The translations under genes were made by a program, and so were the position numbers. 40,827 nucleotides of DNA from JAUYLU01 sp038065675 (GTDB taxonomy: Bacteria > Patescibacteriota > Minisyncoccia > Phycocordibacterales > VMEP01). The notes below the pieces were generated by a model, which had not been told where the DNA came from, did not search any database, and saw only the letters and a list, made by a program, of their open reading frames with translations. Shown in pieces: positions 33,105 through 40,827 of the stretch (positions are counted from its first letter, which is position 1; every line of letters begins with the position of its first letter). The stretch lies in the NCBI GenBank assembly GCA_038065675.1, contig JBBTQM010000012.1, positions 1 through 40,827 on the forward strand, in the 5' to 3' direction.

Positions 33105-36100
33105 TTACTTCTTCGGATTCTTTCTAAGCTCAACATCAAGAGCCAGGCCGCGCAGGGTGTTTAACATGACGGAAAACGCCGCCGGTACATTTGGTGTCTT
33201 GATATCCTCATCTTTAATAATTGAATCAAAGCTCTGCGAACGTCCCTGAATATCGTCTGATTTTATGGTGAGCATTTCGCGGAGAGTATACGCGGCGCCG
33301 TATCCTTCAAGCGCCCACACTTCCATTTCTCCGAAACGCTGTCCTCCCCCCTGCGCTTTCCCGCCTAGCGGTTGCTGGGTAATGAGGGAATACGGACCGA
33401 TTGAACGCATGTGAATCTTGTCTTCCACCATGTGATGGAGTTTAAGAATGTACATGTAGCCGATGGCGATTGGCTGATTGAACATATCTCCCGTGCGTCC
33501 GTCGTAAAGATTGACTTTGCCGTTCTCGGGAAACCCCGCTTTTTTTAGTTCGTCTTTTATTTCGGTATCGGAAGCCCCCAGAAACGGCGGGACGATTGCC
33601 TGATAATTCAAAGTGTGTGCGGCGAGCCCCAAGTGCATTTCAAGAATCTGTCCCAAGTTCATGCGCGAAGGAACGCCGAGCGGTGTCAAAATAACGTCAA
33701 CCGGGGTACCGTCCGCCATGTACGGCATGTCCTCTTCCGGCAAAATTACGGAAATGACTCCTTTGTTGCCGTGCCGTCCGGCAAGCTTGTCGCCGACGGA
33801 AATGTTCCTTAACTGCGCTACTTCAATATGAATGCGTTTGATGATTCCGGAATCCAAAGAGTCTCCCCTGTCGCGCGAGAAAATTTTTACGCCAACAACG
33901 CGCCCGCGCTTGCCGTGTTCCATGCGAAGCGATGTATCTTTAACGTCGCGGGCTTTCTCTCCGAAAATACTTCTTAGCAAGCGTTCTTCCGGAGTAAGTT
34001 CAGACTCGCCTTTCGGGGTGATTTTGCCGACCAATATGTCGTTCGGGCGAACCTCCGCGCCGATTCGCACGATTCCTTCCTGGTCAAGATTTTTAAGTTT
34101 TGTTTCGCCGACATTGGGAATATCGCAAGTGGTAATCTCGGGACCGAGTTTCGTGTCTCTGACGTTTACAATAAATTCCTCGAGATGGATTGAGGTGAAT
34201 TTTGAATTTTTAACGAGGCGCTCGGAAAGAATTATGGCATCTTCGTAATTGGCGCCGTTCCATGCCATGAAAGCGACGAGACAATTTTGCCCGAGGGCGA
34301 TCTGTCCGCCCTGCGAAGAAGAGTTGTCGGCGAGAATCTGTCCACGCTTTACCTTGTCTCCGGCGGAAACAACCGGGCGCTGATGGAAAATATTAAAACT
34401 GTTTGTTCTCGCGAAGTTAATGAGCGGGTACTCATTTTCTTTGCCGTCTCCACCCTTCACCTTAATGCGGCGGGCGTCAACGTAGGAAACCGTTCCTTCT
34501 TTACCGGAAACAACGAGCCGGCCGGTGTCGCGGGAAACGTGCTCTTCAATGCCGGTAGCAACAAGCGGCGCTTCGGGCAATATGCACGGGGTCGCCTGCT
34601 TCTGCATGTTTGAACCCATGAGCGCCCGATTGGCGTCGTCGTGTTCCAAAAATGGAATCATTGAGGTCGCGAGCGAAAAAGCCTGATTGACGGCAACATC
34701 CATGAAATCAACTTCTTTTTTGCCGACCATGCCCGGCTTCGTTCCCACGCGCGCCTCAACTTTTTCTTCAATAATATTATTCTTGTCGTCATAAGCGGTC
34801 GCGGCGTGAGCAATATTGTATTTTTCTTCTTCAAGAGCGTTTAAGTAAACGACTTCTCCGGTAATTTTTCCGCCCTTAACTCGCACGTACGGAGTTTCAA
34901 TAACTCCGAATTCATTTATACGGGCATAGGCGGAAAGGTGGAGAATAAGCCCAATGTTCTGGCCTTCCGGAGTGTGAATCGGGCAAACTCTTCCGTAGTG
35001 GGAAGGATGCACGTCGCGGACTTCAAATCCGGCGCGTTCACGCGTTAGGCCGCCTGGGCCCAACGCGGAGAGCGTGCGCAGGTGTTCAATCTCAGCGAGA
35101 ATATTCTCCTGATTCATGAACTGGGAAAGCTGGTTGGTGGTGAAAAATTCTTTTATTCGTGCTTGAAGCGGGCGCTGGTTTACGATTTGTATCGGAAGAG
35201 TCGTGTCTATATCAACAGTAGACATGCGGTCTTGAATATTTCTCTTCATCTGAGACATACCCATGCGTATCTTTTGCTGAAGCATTTCGCCGACATAGCG
35301 GACACGGCGCGAACCCAGGTGGTCTATATCGTCTTCAACCGCGGCCGGATTATTATTCATCGCGATGACATTATTGATGATTATCACCACGTCCTCTTTT
35401 GAAAGAGTGCGCCTATCGGCTTCTTTACCTTCAACCGGAAGCAGAAACCGCTTATTGAAGCGGAAACGACCGACCGGAGAAAGGTCATAGCGCTCGGCGC
35501 TGAAAATACCGTTTATAAAATTTTTGGCGTTCTCAGCGGTTGCGAGGTCGCCGTCGCGCAAACGTTTATAAATTTCAATGTAAGAATCATCCTGTGTTTT
35601 TGCCGGGTCTTTTTCTATGGTGAGAGCCATAACTTTCGCCGCGGTTCCGTCTTTAAAATGCTTCAAAATATCTTTGTCGGCCGCAAAACCCATAACGCGC
35701 AAAAGCGAAGTTACCGGGAATTTCCTCTTTCTGTCTATACGTACATAAATGAGCCCGTCGGCATCGGATTCAAATTCAAGCCAGGCGCCGCGCCCCGGAA
35801 TTACCTTGGCACCGAAGTACTTTTTGCCTTTGATTTCCTGGGAATTGAAAAAGACGCCGAACGAACGGGCAAGCTGTGGAACAATAACGCGCTCAACGCC
35901 ATTAATGATAAACGTGCCGTGGGAAGTCATGAGCGGGAAATCCGCCATGAAAATCTCCTGCTCCTTGTCGGTTTTTAAGGTTTTATTTACGAGTTTTACG
36001 CGCGCGCGAAGAGGCGCATCGTATGAGAGTTTATTTTCTTTCGCATAATATTCGTTATGCTTCGGGGCAGACAATTCAAAAGAAGAAAATTCAAGGTCAA

Positions 36101-36263
36101 ATTTTTTTTCGGAGTAATCTTTGATTGGAGAAAATTCTTTAAAAACTTCTTTCAGCCCGTTTTTTATGAGCCATTCGTAAGAAAAAAGTTGCGTCTCTAC
36201 GAGATTTGGAAGTTTTACCAGAGGGTCTTTATATTTGGCGAAATATTTCTTTGGTCGTTTCAT
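33105..36263 (-). CDS. rpoB: RNA polymerase subunit beta
   Basis: 1052 residues, again compact. Recognisable blocks are QLSQFMNQENILAEIEHLRTLSALGPGGLTRERAGFEVRDVHPSHYGRVCPIHTPEGQNIGL (the rifampicin-pocket region), VAFMAWNGANYEDAI, and GDKLAGRHGNKGVIS near the active centre, ending in YGAAYTLREMLTIKSDDIQGR. The pocket reads QLSQFMNQENILAEIEHLRTLSALGPG, where the usual Asp after QFM is Asn and the His of the HKRR stretch is Glu, changes that may alter rifampicin binding. It is preceded by a 140-base leader and a strong promoter. Confidence 0.97.
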   Translation of the reverse strand: MKRPKKYFAKYKDPLVKLPNLVETQLFSYEWLIKNGLKEVFKEFSPIKDYSEKKFDLEFSSFELSAPKHNEYYAKENKLSYDAPLRARVKLVNKTLKTDKEQEIFMADFPLMTSHGTFIINGVERVIVPQLARSFGVFFNSQEIKGKKYFGAKVIPGRGAWLEFESDADGLIYVRIDRKRKFPVTSLLRVMGFAADKDILKHFKDGTAAKVMALTIEKDPAKTQDDSYIEIYKRLRDGDLATAENAKNFINGIFSAERYDLSPVGRFRFNKRFLLPVEGKEADRRTLSKEDVVIIINNVIAMNNNPAAVEDDIDHLGSRRVRYVGEMLQQKIRMGMSQMKRNIQDRMSTVDIDTTLPIQIVNQRPLQARIKEFFTTNQLSQFMNQENILAEIEHLRTLSALGPGGLTRERAGFEVRDVHPSHYGRVCPIHTPEGQNIGLILHLSAYARINEFGVIETPYVRVKGGKITGEVVYLNALEEEKYNIAHAATAYDDKNNIIEEKVEARVGTKPGMVGKKEVDFMDVAVNQAFSLATSMIPFLEHDDANRALMGSNMQKQATPCILPEAPLVATGIEEHVSRDTGRLVVSGKEGTVSYVDARRIKVKGGDGKENEYPLINFARTNSFNIFHQRPVVSAGDKVKRGQILADNSSSQGGQIALGQNCLVAFMAWNGANYEDAIILSERLVKNSKFTSIHLEEFIVNVRDTKLGPEITTCDIPNVGETKLKNLDQEGIVRIGAEVRPNDILVGKITPKGESELTPEERLLRSIFGEKARDVKDTSLRMEHGKRGRVVGVKIFSRDRGDSLDSGIIKRIHIEVAQLRNISVGDKLAGRHGNKGVISVILPEEDMPYMADGTPVDVILTPLGVPSRMNLGQILEMHLGLAAHTLNYQAIVPPFLGASDTEIKDELKKAGFPENGKVNLYDGRTGDMFNQPIAIGYMYILKLHHMVEDKIHMRSIGPYSLITQQPLGGKAQGGGQRFGEMEVWALEGYGAAYTLREMLTIKSDDIQGRSQSFDSIIKDEDIKTPNVPAAFSVMLNTLRGLALDVELRKNPKK

Positions 36264-36404
36264 GCAAAAAAAATAATAAAAGACAACGAGGAACTTTGCC
36301 TTTAATTAAAGGATTACTTAAAAATTATTAATTTTTACCAGCACGTTCTGCGTGCAATGTATTGAAACGTTAATTTCAGCCTTGACTCAATCAAAATTAT
36401 CGTT
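36264..36404 (-). other. Long structured leader of rpoBC
   Basis: The transcript from the promoter at 36411-36438 has a ~140-base leader, unusual here because most genes have short leaders. It contains GCACG/CGTGC (loop CAGAA) and the palindrome CCTTTAATTAAAGG. No ORF or ribosome site is seen before the rpoB ATG. Confidence 0.5.
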
Positions 36405-36410
36405 CCTAGG

Positions 36411-36438
36411 AGTATACAGAACCCCAAAAACTTGTCAA
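36411..36438 (-). promoter_or_regulatory. Promoter of rpoBC
   Basis: Minus-strand TTGACA (36433-36438), 16-base spacer, TATACT (36411-36416). A GC palindrome (GTCCGCCC and GGGCGGAC, 36449-36465) stands between it and the trmD stop and could end upstream transcription, though it lacks a T run. Confidence 0.7.
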
Positions 36439-36475
36439 CGGGGTAGTAGTCCGCCCGGGGCGGACCATTACCATG

Positions 36476-37126
36476 TCAAATTATCTTCCTCCCCTTTTTC
36501 CATTCTTCAATTTTAGCCTTATGGCCGGAAAGAAGAATTTTAGGGGCGCGATATTTTTTGCCTTTGTATTCAAGTACTTCCGGACGGGTATAAACCTCTC
36601 CGGAAGAAACGCGGGTTTCCTCTATTGAAGATGTTTTGCCGAGTACGCCTTCAATTTGTCGCGCCGTGGCGTCAATCAAAACCATGGCCGGAAGCTCCCC
36701 GCCGGTGAGAATATAATCCCCTATTGAAATTTCTTCGGCGCGCAATATTTTTTTAACCCTCGCATCTATTCCCTCGTATCTTCCGGAAATCAAAATTACG
36801 TCTTTGTATTTTTTTGAAATGGCGCGCGCGTATTCATTGGTAAATTTTTTTCCGCCCGGAGAAAGGACTATAGTTTTTAGTTTTGAGTTTTTAGTTTTGA
36901 GTTTTACTCTCGCGACTGCGCGAAGAATTGGTTCCGCGTACATAACCATGCCCGGGCCGCCACCGTAAGCGCGGTCGTCTACTTTATGATGTTTATCTTT
37001 GGTAAAATCCCGCGGATTGTAAAATTTCACTGCTATTTTTTTTTCTTTAATCGCCCGCGCCAAAATAGAGTCGGCAAGATACGACTGAAACATTTTCGGG
37101 AAAATGGTGATTACATGGAAAGTCAT
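36476..37126 (-). CDS. trmD: tRNA (guanine37-N1)-methyltransferase
   Basis: 216 residues. FHVITIFPKMFQSYL, DDRAYGGGPGMVM, ISGRYEGIDARV and the trefoil-knot SAM site GDYILTGGELPAMVLIDA are intact. It methylates G37 next to the anticodon to keep the reading frame. The loop before IVLSPGGKKF is LKTKNSKLKT, encoded by a repeated AAAACT-type stretch (36866-36904) that looks like captured intergenic repeat. It follows khpA in the rpsP-khpA-trmD group; rimM and rplS, usually neighbours, are not here. Confidence 0.95.
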   Translation of the reverse strand: MTFHVITIFPKMFQSYLADSILARAIKEKKIAVKFYNPRDFTKDKHHKVDDRAYGGGPGMVMYAEPILRAVARVKLKTKNSKLKTIVLSPGGKKFTNEYARAISKKYKDVILISGRYEGIDARVKKILRAEEISIGDYILTGGELPAMVLIDATARQIEGVLGKTSSIEETRVSSGEVYTRPEVLEYKGKKYRAPKILLSGHKAKIEEWKKGRKII

Positions 37127-37164
37127 AAAAGCAGTTGATAGTTAGTAGTTAATAGAATCAATAG

Positions 37165-37202
37165 TCAACCAAAAAACATCCTCTAGGATATTTTTTGGTT
37201 GA
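37165..37202 (-). other. Long hairpin between khpA and trmD
   Basis: 37165-37182 and 37185-37202 form an 18-base helix (one U-G pair on the minus strand, a C-A mismatch on the plus). It contains T6 in its 3' arm. It may act as a processing site or partial terminator that lowers trmD relative to rpsP. Confidence 0.55.
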
Positions 37203-37236
37203 ATGTTCCTACCTTCCTACCAACTAATTCCTATTC

Positions 37237-37566
37237 CTATATCGACAATCCCTCCATAGCCTCTTCTACGGTCTTCATGGCTCCGCTCGCTCCGGGGGCT
37301 GCGCCGGCATCCCTTCGGCCGCCGGCCGGTTCGTTTATTTTCAGATTAACGCGGGCATTGTTCTTCATGCCAACGACTCGCAAAAGCGTCCTTATGGCTT
37401 TTGCCGTGTTTCCCTGTCTTCCAATAACCTTACCCATATCCGCCGAATTCAAATCAAGCGTCAGAAGAACCCCCATTTCATCCACCGTGCGCGTGATTTT
37501 CACATCGTTCGGGTTATCAACCAACGATTTTATGACGTACTCCAAAAATTCTTTGTCCTTGTCCAT
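37237..37566 (-). CDS. khpA: KH-domain RNA-binding protein KhpA
   Basis: 109 residues. KEFLEYVIKSLVDNPNDVKI, then the KH core with the GxxG loop GKVIGRQGNTAKAIRTLLRV, identifies KhpA, a small KH protein that binds RNA with KhpB/Jag in other bacteria. The body ends at VNLKINEP; an extra tail contains a GC-rich Ala/Gly insert (RRDAGAAPGASGA) before MKTVEEAMEGLSI. Its place between rpsP and trmD is the normal one. Confidence 0.9.
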   Translation of the reverse strand: MDKDKEFLEYVIKSLVDNPNDVKITRTVDEMGVLLTLDLNSADMGKVIGRQGNTAKAIRTLLRVVGMKNNARVNLKINEPAGGRRDAGAAPGASGAMKTVEEAMEGLSI

Positions 37567-37635
37567 ATCAAATCTTTAATTTTCCTTTTTGTAATGCAGT
37601 TCCGACAAGTGCTGCTCTTTTAATCATACGGCAAA

Positions 37636-37661
37636 CAAAAATCCTCCGCCAGAGCGGAGGA
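37636..37661 (-). terminator. Terminator after rpsP
   Basis: TCCTCCGC and GCGGAGGA (37642-37649 with 37654-37661), followed on the minus strand by TTTTTG. It lies between rpsP and khpA, so khpA expression requires read-through or its own promoter. Confidence 0.75.
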
Positions 37662-37690
37662 GGATTCCTGTGAATAAGTTTAAATTTTAG

Positions 37691-38086
37691 CTATGCCGCT
37701 TTGGCTTCTTCGGCTGTTGGAGCAACTTCAGAAGAAGAGGTTTTTCCGGCAACCGGCTCCGAGACGGCTTCGGCCGCGACTTGAGGAGCGCTTTCGCTTC
37801 CCTCTTTCTTTATCGGAGACTTGCGCGGCAAAACATTTATTTTCTTTCCCGAAATTATTTTTTCCGACACAAGAAAATTGTGCATGGTCGGAGAAGTTTT
37901 TGCCCCCATTTTTATCCAGTGAAGTATACGCTCCCCTTTTAGAGTTATCTTCCCTTTCTTCACGTCATAATCACCCAAAATTTCCGTGAAATTACGGCTC
38001 TTTGGGGAGTTCCTGCGGTCGGTCAAAACAACCCGGAAATAGGGGTCGTTCTTCCTGCCTGTGCGTTGCAGTCGAATCATTAACAT
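37691..38086 (-). CDS. rpsP: Ribosomal protein bS16
   Basis: 131 residues. MLMIRLQRTGRKNDPYFRVVLTDRRNSPKSRNFTEILGDYD is the standard bS16 start, and ILHWIKMGAKTSPTMHNFLV completes the fold by about residue 75. The rest is an Ala/Glu/Ser/Pro-rich tail (SAPQVAAEAVSEPVAGKTSS), disordered and common in CPR bS16. The ATG at 38086 is used; ATG 38080 is also possible. Confidence 0.95.
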   Translation of the reverse strand: MLMIRLQRTGRKNDPYFRVVLTDRRNSPKSRNFTEILGDYDVKKGKITLKGERILHWIKMGAKTSPTMHNFLVSEKIISGKKINVLPRKSPIKKEGSESAPQVAAEAVSEPVAGKTSSSEVAPTAEEAKAA

Positions 38087-38140
38087 AAGGGAGATACTAA
38101 CAAAAAGGATTAAGCGACGCAACTGAAACACCATTCCTTC

Positions 38141-38196
38141 ACCCCATAGGAATTTCCTAATTTACATAGGGTAACCCTATGTAAATTACTTGGGGT
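38141..38196. terminator. Nested palindrome between the CAP gene and rpsP
   Basis: AATTTACATAGGG (38159-38171) pairs perfectly with CCCTATGTAAATT (38175-38187) around TAA. Outer arms ACCCCA (38141-38146) and TGGGGT (38191-38196) extend the structure. It lies just after the CAP gene stop and probably ends that transcript, although the T run is weak. Confidence 0.6.
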
Positions 38197-38198
38197 AG

Positions 38199-39179
38199 TT
38201 ATGGCAGTGCTTCTATAACGCTCGCCGCGTTGCCGTTTTCCGGAAGTTTTAAGGACAAAGAGGTAAAACTTAAATTGGCGAATGAAATAACGGCAATGAG
38301 CGCCATGACCGCGATGGCGCTTCTGATTAGCCGCGGATGCTGTATGCGGATTTTTATGAAAACCGCGAGCGAAAGCGCGATGGATATAAGCAAAGCGAGC
38401 ATGCCGTAAGCATACGCGGCGGTCGTGCGCGGAGAAGAAAGCAGGCGTTCCATAAACGAACGAATTTGTGAAATTTCTTTAATCGCCCCGGTGCTTTGAG
38501 CGGAGACCGACGATGTCTCTTCGCCCAAAACCTTCGGTTTGGCTGGAGTAATGGCGGCGGATTTAACTTTTACCGCCAAAGTTTCGGGAGTTGGCACGGC
38601 GGCTTCCATTCTCGGAGTTCCAAAAAACTCCACGACAAAAACCGATTCCCTGCCGTTAAAGGTCCCTGTGGCAACACCGATTCCTATTTCCGTGAACTCT
38701 TTTTTTACGATGTTGGCGCGATGAGACAAGGATTCCATCCAGGCGCGGGACACATCCTCCGAATCAAGAAAGTTAACCGCCAGATTTTCTCCGGCATAAC
38801 TGTATTTATACCCGACAGAGTTGAGCCAATACCACGGAAGTTTCCCGTCAGGGTCCGTATGCGAAAAATATCCGCGCGCCGCCATGTCCTCCGCTTTCTT
38901 TTTTGCCGCCGCGCTAAGGAGCGAATTTTCGGCAAGCGCCGGCGCATAATTCTCCGCGCGGACTTCATTGGTAAGCGCTGTTAAAACCGAAGGTAAAACC
39001 GCGGCAAGAAAATTTGTTTTTCTGAATACAATAAATGTCTGGGTAATGTAGGCAATCTCAAGGAGAATGATTACTGCCACAATCGCGGTAATGGCGCTTT
39101 TGCCGAAAAAGGACGGCCAATAGCCGTTTCCCTTGTGCGGAATGAATACATTATGGAGCCGCGCAAGCAGTTTTTTCAT
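38199..39179 (-). CDS. CAP-domain (SCP/PR1-like) membrane protein
   Basis: 326 residues with an N-terminal membrane helix (about 29-50), a CAP domain (~66-190) and two C-terminal helices (~258-280, ~287-308). The CAP signature is present: LTNEVRAENYAPALAENSLLSAAAKKKAEDMAARGYFSHTDPDG, YAGENLAVNF, AWMESLSHRANIVKKEFTEIGIGVA, with the cleft His and Glu residues. The linker after the domain is Ala/Pro/Ser-rich. The CAP domain should sit outside the membrane. Bacterial CAP proteins have unclear roles; wall or adhesion functions are proposed. Confidence 0.88.
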   Translation of the reverse strand: MKKLLARLHNVFIPHKGNGYWPSFFGKSAITAIVAVIILLEIAYITQTFIVFRKTNFLAAVLPSVLTALTNEVRAENYAPALAENSLLSAAAKKKAEDMAARGYFSHTDPDGKLPWYWLNSVGYKYSYAGENLAVNFLDSEDVSRAWMESLSHRANIVKKEFTEIGIGVATGTFNGRESVFVVEFFGTPRMEAAVPTPETLAVKVKSAAITPAKPKVLGEETSSVSAQSTGAIKEISQIRSFMERLLSSPRTTAAYAYGMLALLISIALSLAVFIKIRIQHPRLIRSAIAVMALIAVISFANLSFTSLSLKLPENGNAASVIEALP

Positions 39180-39205
39180 GTTTTCATTCTACAATGAAAC
39201 ACTTA

Positions 39206-39239
39206 AAAATCAACCCCGCGGCTTTGCGGGGTTGATTTT
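39206..39239. terminator. Terminator between the CAP and surface protein genes
   Basis: AAAATCAACCCCGC (39206-39219) pairs perfectly with 39226-39239 and has T-rich sequence on the minus strand. It closes the surface protein gene, whose stop is at 39248. Confidence 0.85.
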
Positions 39240-39247
39240 AAACTTTC

Positions 39248-40827
39248 TTACTTTACCGTTTTATTTACCAGCGCTCTCGTCATCGGACCAAAGAATCCGT
39301 ATGAAGGTAATTTGTTGTTTTTCTGATAGGATTTAACGGCGTTTTTCGTCAACTTGCCGAAGTATCCGGTAACCGGTCCGGAATAAATCGCGTTTGCCGT
39401 AAGATATTTCTGAAGTTCAGTTACATCCGTTCCTCGCGCGCCGATTTTAAGGTCGCGATTGAATACGTATGTCGCGATACCCAAAACTTGTCCTGCCGGT
39501 GGTTGTACCGGTGAAGGAGTCGTGACTACAATCTGCGGAGCGAAAAATCCGCCTTGGCTATTGACCTGACCATATGAACCCACGATTCCTCCTCCACCGC
39601 CACCTCCTCCGCCACTAGCCGGAACCGGCGCTGGGATGGCTGAAAGCGAACCGAATGTCGTGAAGTGGTAAGTCCAGATAATCGTGTTTCCACCATCAGG
39701 GATAGAACATTCGCCAGAGGAAATACCGGGGACATCCGCGCTCGTGCACGGAGTGGTTATTGTCTGCCAATCAGAACCAACTGGCTTGTAGCCAACTGTC
39801 CCGGTCACTCCCGGCAAGACGATTTTCACTGCTTGGTCAAACACCAATGTCCCAAGAGGAGAACCGATTGAGATGACCGTGCTACCGACGGTGAATCCAG
39901 CTGGCGGATTACCGCTCGGAGCGACGGAAACCGGCGGGACTATCTTGCCATCCCATTCAGCCGGACCTTGTATTTTTGTTCCATCAGGAATGCTCGCACT
40001 AACACCAAGAACGTTTGGATTTGAGTTGATTAATACAATCGGTTGAGTATCAACCCCTGATTGCAAGGTAACGGATTGCGTCAGCGTCACAGTGTTGCCT
40101 CCTATGACCACAGGAGTCGAGGTCATCGAGGTCGTGGCGTTTGAGAGATCTAGCGAACTTGTATCACTCAACGTCAATTGTGTCGCACCAGTCGGAAGAC
40201 CCGCTTCCCCGAGAGCCGTCTCCTGAAGATCGAAACTACCCGAGGAGGCCGTGATGATATTACCGACAAATGCATCCGACAATGTCGTCCTCCCGGCATT
40301 GATGTACCACGGGATGTAATTGACAAGCCCCGAGATTTTCGACTGAACATCAGTTTCTAGCGCACTCCCCCACCAGTTGTTGGAAGCATTAACAGTTATT
40401 TTCGTTGCATCAGACTCCAAACCTACGGTCTCGCCACCGAAGTTGTTATCATGCGCGACAACGACACTTGCATCGGTATCAAGATAACCAACGTGCAAGC
40501 CTGCGCTGTTGTTGAAGAAAGTATTGCTGGTAATTGTAGCGTTTGTACCTGAACCATAATATTCCGTAACGAGGATACCTGCTGAAGTCGAACCATCAAT
40601 TGCGGCAACACCACGATTCCCGCTAATGGTATTGCCACTGATAGTGCCTGAACCACCGGCGCCAAACTCAAAAGCGTAATCCAGAAAATCACCATTCCCT
40701 TTGCCGATATAAGTATTGTCGGTAATGGTGGCAGTAGATCCAGTTCCTTTCACAATAATGCCGATGCGGCCAATTTGCTCGAACGTACTGTTTGTAACGA
40801 TGAGATGACTAGCGGGACCACCAGCTC
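39248..40827 (-). CDS. Surface protein: beta-helix repeats plus peptidoglycan-binding domain (5' end outside window)
   Basis: The frame is open to the right edge, so the N-terminus is missing; ~525 residues are visible. The first ~170 are right-handed beta-helix repeats (GSGTISGNTISGNRGVAAI, TNATITSNTFFNNSAGLHVG, ending in VNASNNWWGS). A beta-rich middle with Pro/Ser linkers follows, then a Gly-rich segment (SGGGGGGGGGIVGSYG) and a PG_binding_1 domain at the end: DLKIGARGTDVTELQKYLTANAIYSGPVTGYFGKLTKNAVKSYQKNN. The last domain should fix the protein to peptidoglycan while the helix projects outward, perhaps binding or cutting polysaccharide. Confidence 0.85.
   Translation of the reverse strand, partial: AGGPASHLIVTNSTFEQIGRIGIIVKGTGSTATITDNTYIGKGNGDFLDYAFEFGAGGSGTISGNTISGNRGVAAIDGSTSAGILVTEYYGSGTNATITSNTFFNNSAGLHVGYLDTDASVVVAHDNNFGGETVGLESDATKITVNASNNWWGSALETDVQSKISGLVNYIPWYINAGRTTLSDAFVGNIITASSGSFDLQETALGEAGLPTGATQLTLSDTSSLDLSNATTSMTSTPVVIGGNTVTLTQSVTLQSGVDTQPIVLINSNPNVLGVSASIPDGTKIQGPAEWDGKIVPPVSVAPSGNPPAGFTVGSTVISIGSPLGTLVFDQAVKIVLPGVTGTVGYKPVGSDWQTITTPCTSADVPGISSGECSIPDGGNTIIWTYHFTTFGSLSAIPAPVPASGGGGGGGGGIVGSYGQVNSQGGFFAPQIVVTTPSPVQPPAGQVLGIATYVFNRDLKIGARGTDVTELQKYLTANAIYSGPVTGYFGKLTKNAVKSYQKNNKLPSYGFFGPMTRALVNKTVK

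Overview
The window looks like a chromosome segment of a Candidate Phyla Radiation (Patescibacteria) bacterium, most likely of the Parcubacteria branch. This is inference from gene style. RpoB and RpoC are compact, the rpsP-khpA-trmD run lacks rimM, and there is a large adhesin with phage tail-fibre repeats carrying the Parcubacteria-like FSNGIDL/CFSVNGACLSL segment. Many envelope proteins have one or two membrane helices, and most core genes lack a Shine-Dalgarno sequence. TGA is used as a stop (for example at 482-484), so the reassigned code of Gracilibacteria and Absconditabacteria does not apply. Coding density is high and base composition is moderate.

Layout from the left. A priA-def-fmt operon (1-1920, +) faces a minus-strand group of a secreted cyclophilin, an HPF-type hibernation factor, a DUF167 protein and a 35-residue glutaredoxin-like ORF. 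A tRNA-Asn at 3688-3759 follows a highly structured ~125 nt element that repeats the tRNA 5' end. Next come a 3D-domain cell-wall protein, a DUF3135-like orphan, a VanY-type carboxypeptidase and a DUF5679 zinc ribbon. Positions 6464-12715 form a surface block: a 1289-residue tail-fibre-like adhesin with an internal S74 chaperone, a coupled secreted repeat protein, and three small membrane proteins. Then come a Com-like zinc protein, the anaerobic ribonucleotide reductase pair nrdDG, a transglutaminase-like protein, an ECF sigma factor with a membrane partner, a GGDEF protein and a DsbA-like protein.

The minus strand from about 25.8 kb to 19.5 kb is an SUF iron-sulfur assembly locus (sufB, sufD, sufS, sufU, sufC and a DUF59 factor). 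A PIN-domain gene and two self-contained small genes separate sufB from sufD. From 38.1 kb down to 26.3 kb lie minus-strand core genes: rpsP, khpA, trmD, rpoB, rpoC, dnaG and rpoD. The right end carries a CAP-domain membrane protein and a truncated beta-helix surface protein with a C-terminal peptidoglycan-binding domain.

Two styles of gene stand out. Core genes sit in operons, mostly have no Shine-Dalgarno, and where a promoter is visible it is usually an extended -10 (TGnTATAAT-like). In contrast, five short genes of unknown function (4713-5000, 16024-16389, 23002-23361, 23577-23771, 25972-26292) each have a strong GGAGG-like ribosome site and their own hairpin terminator, and several have a full -35/-10 promoter. 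They look like independent cassettes dropped between core operons. These cassettes, the structured element before tRNA-Asn and the repeat-derived in-frame insertions in SufT-like and TrmD proteins are the main candidates for undescribed biology.
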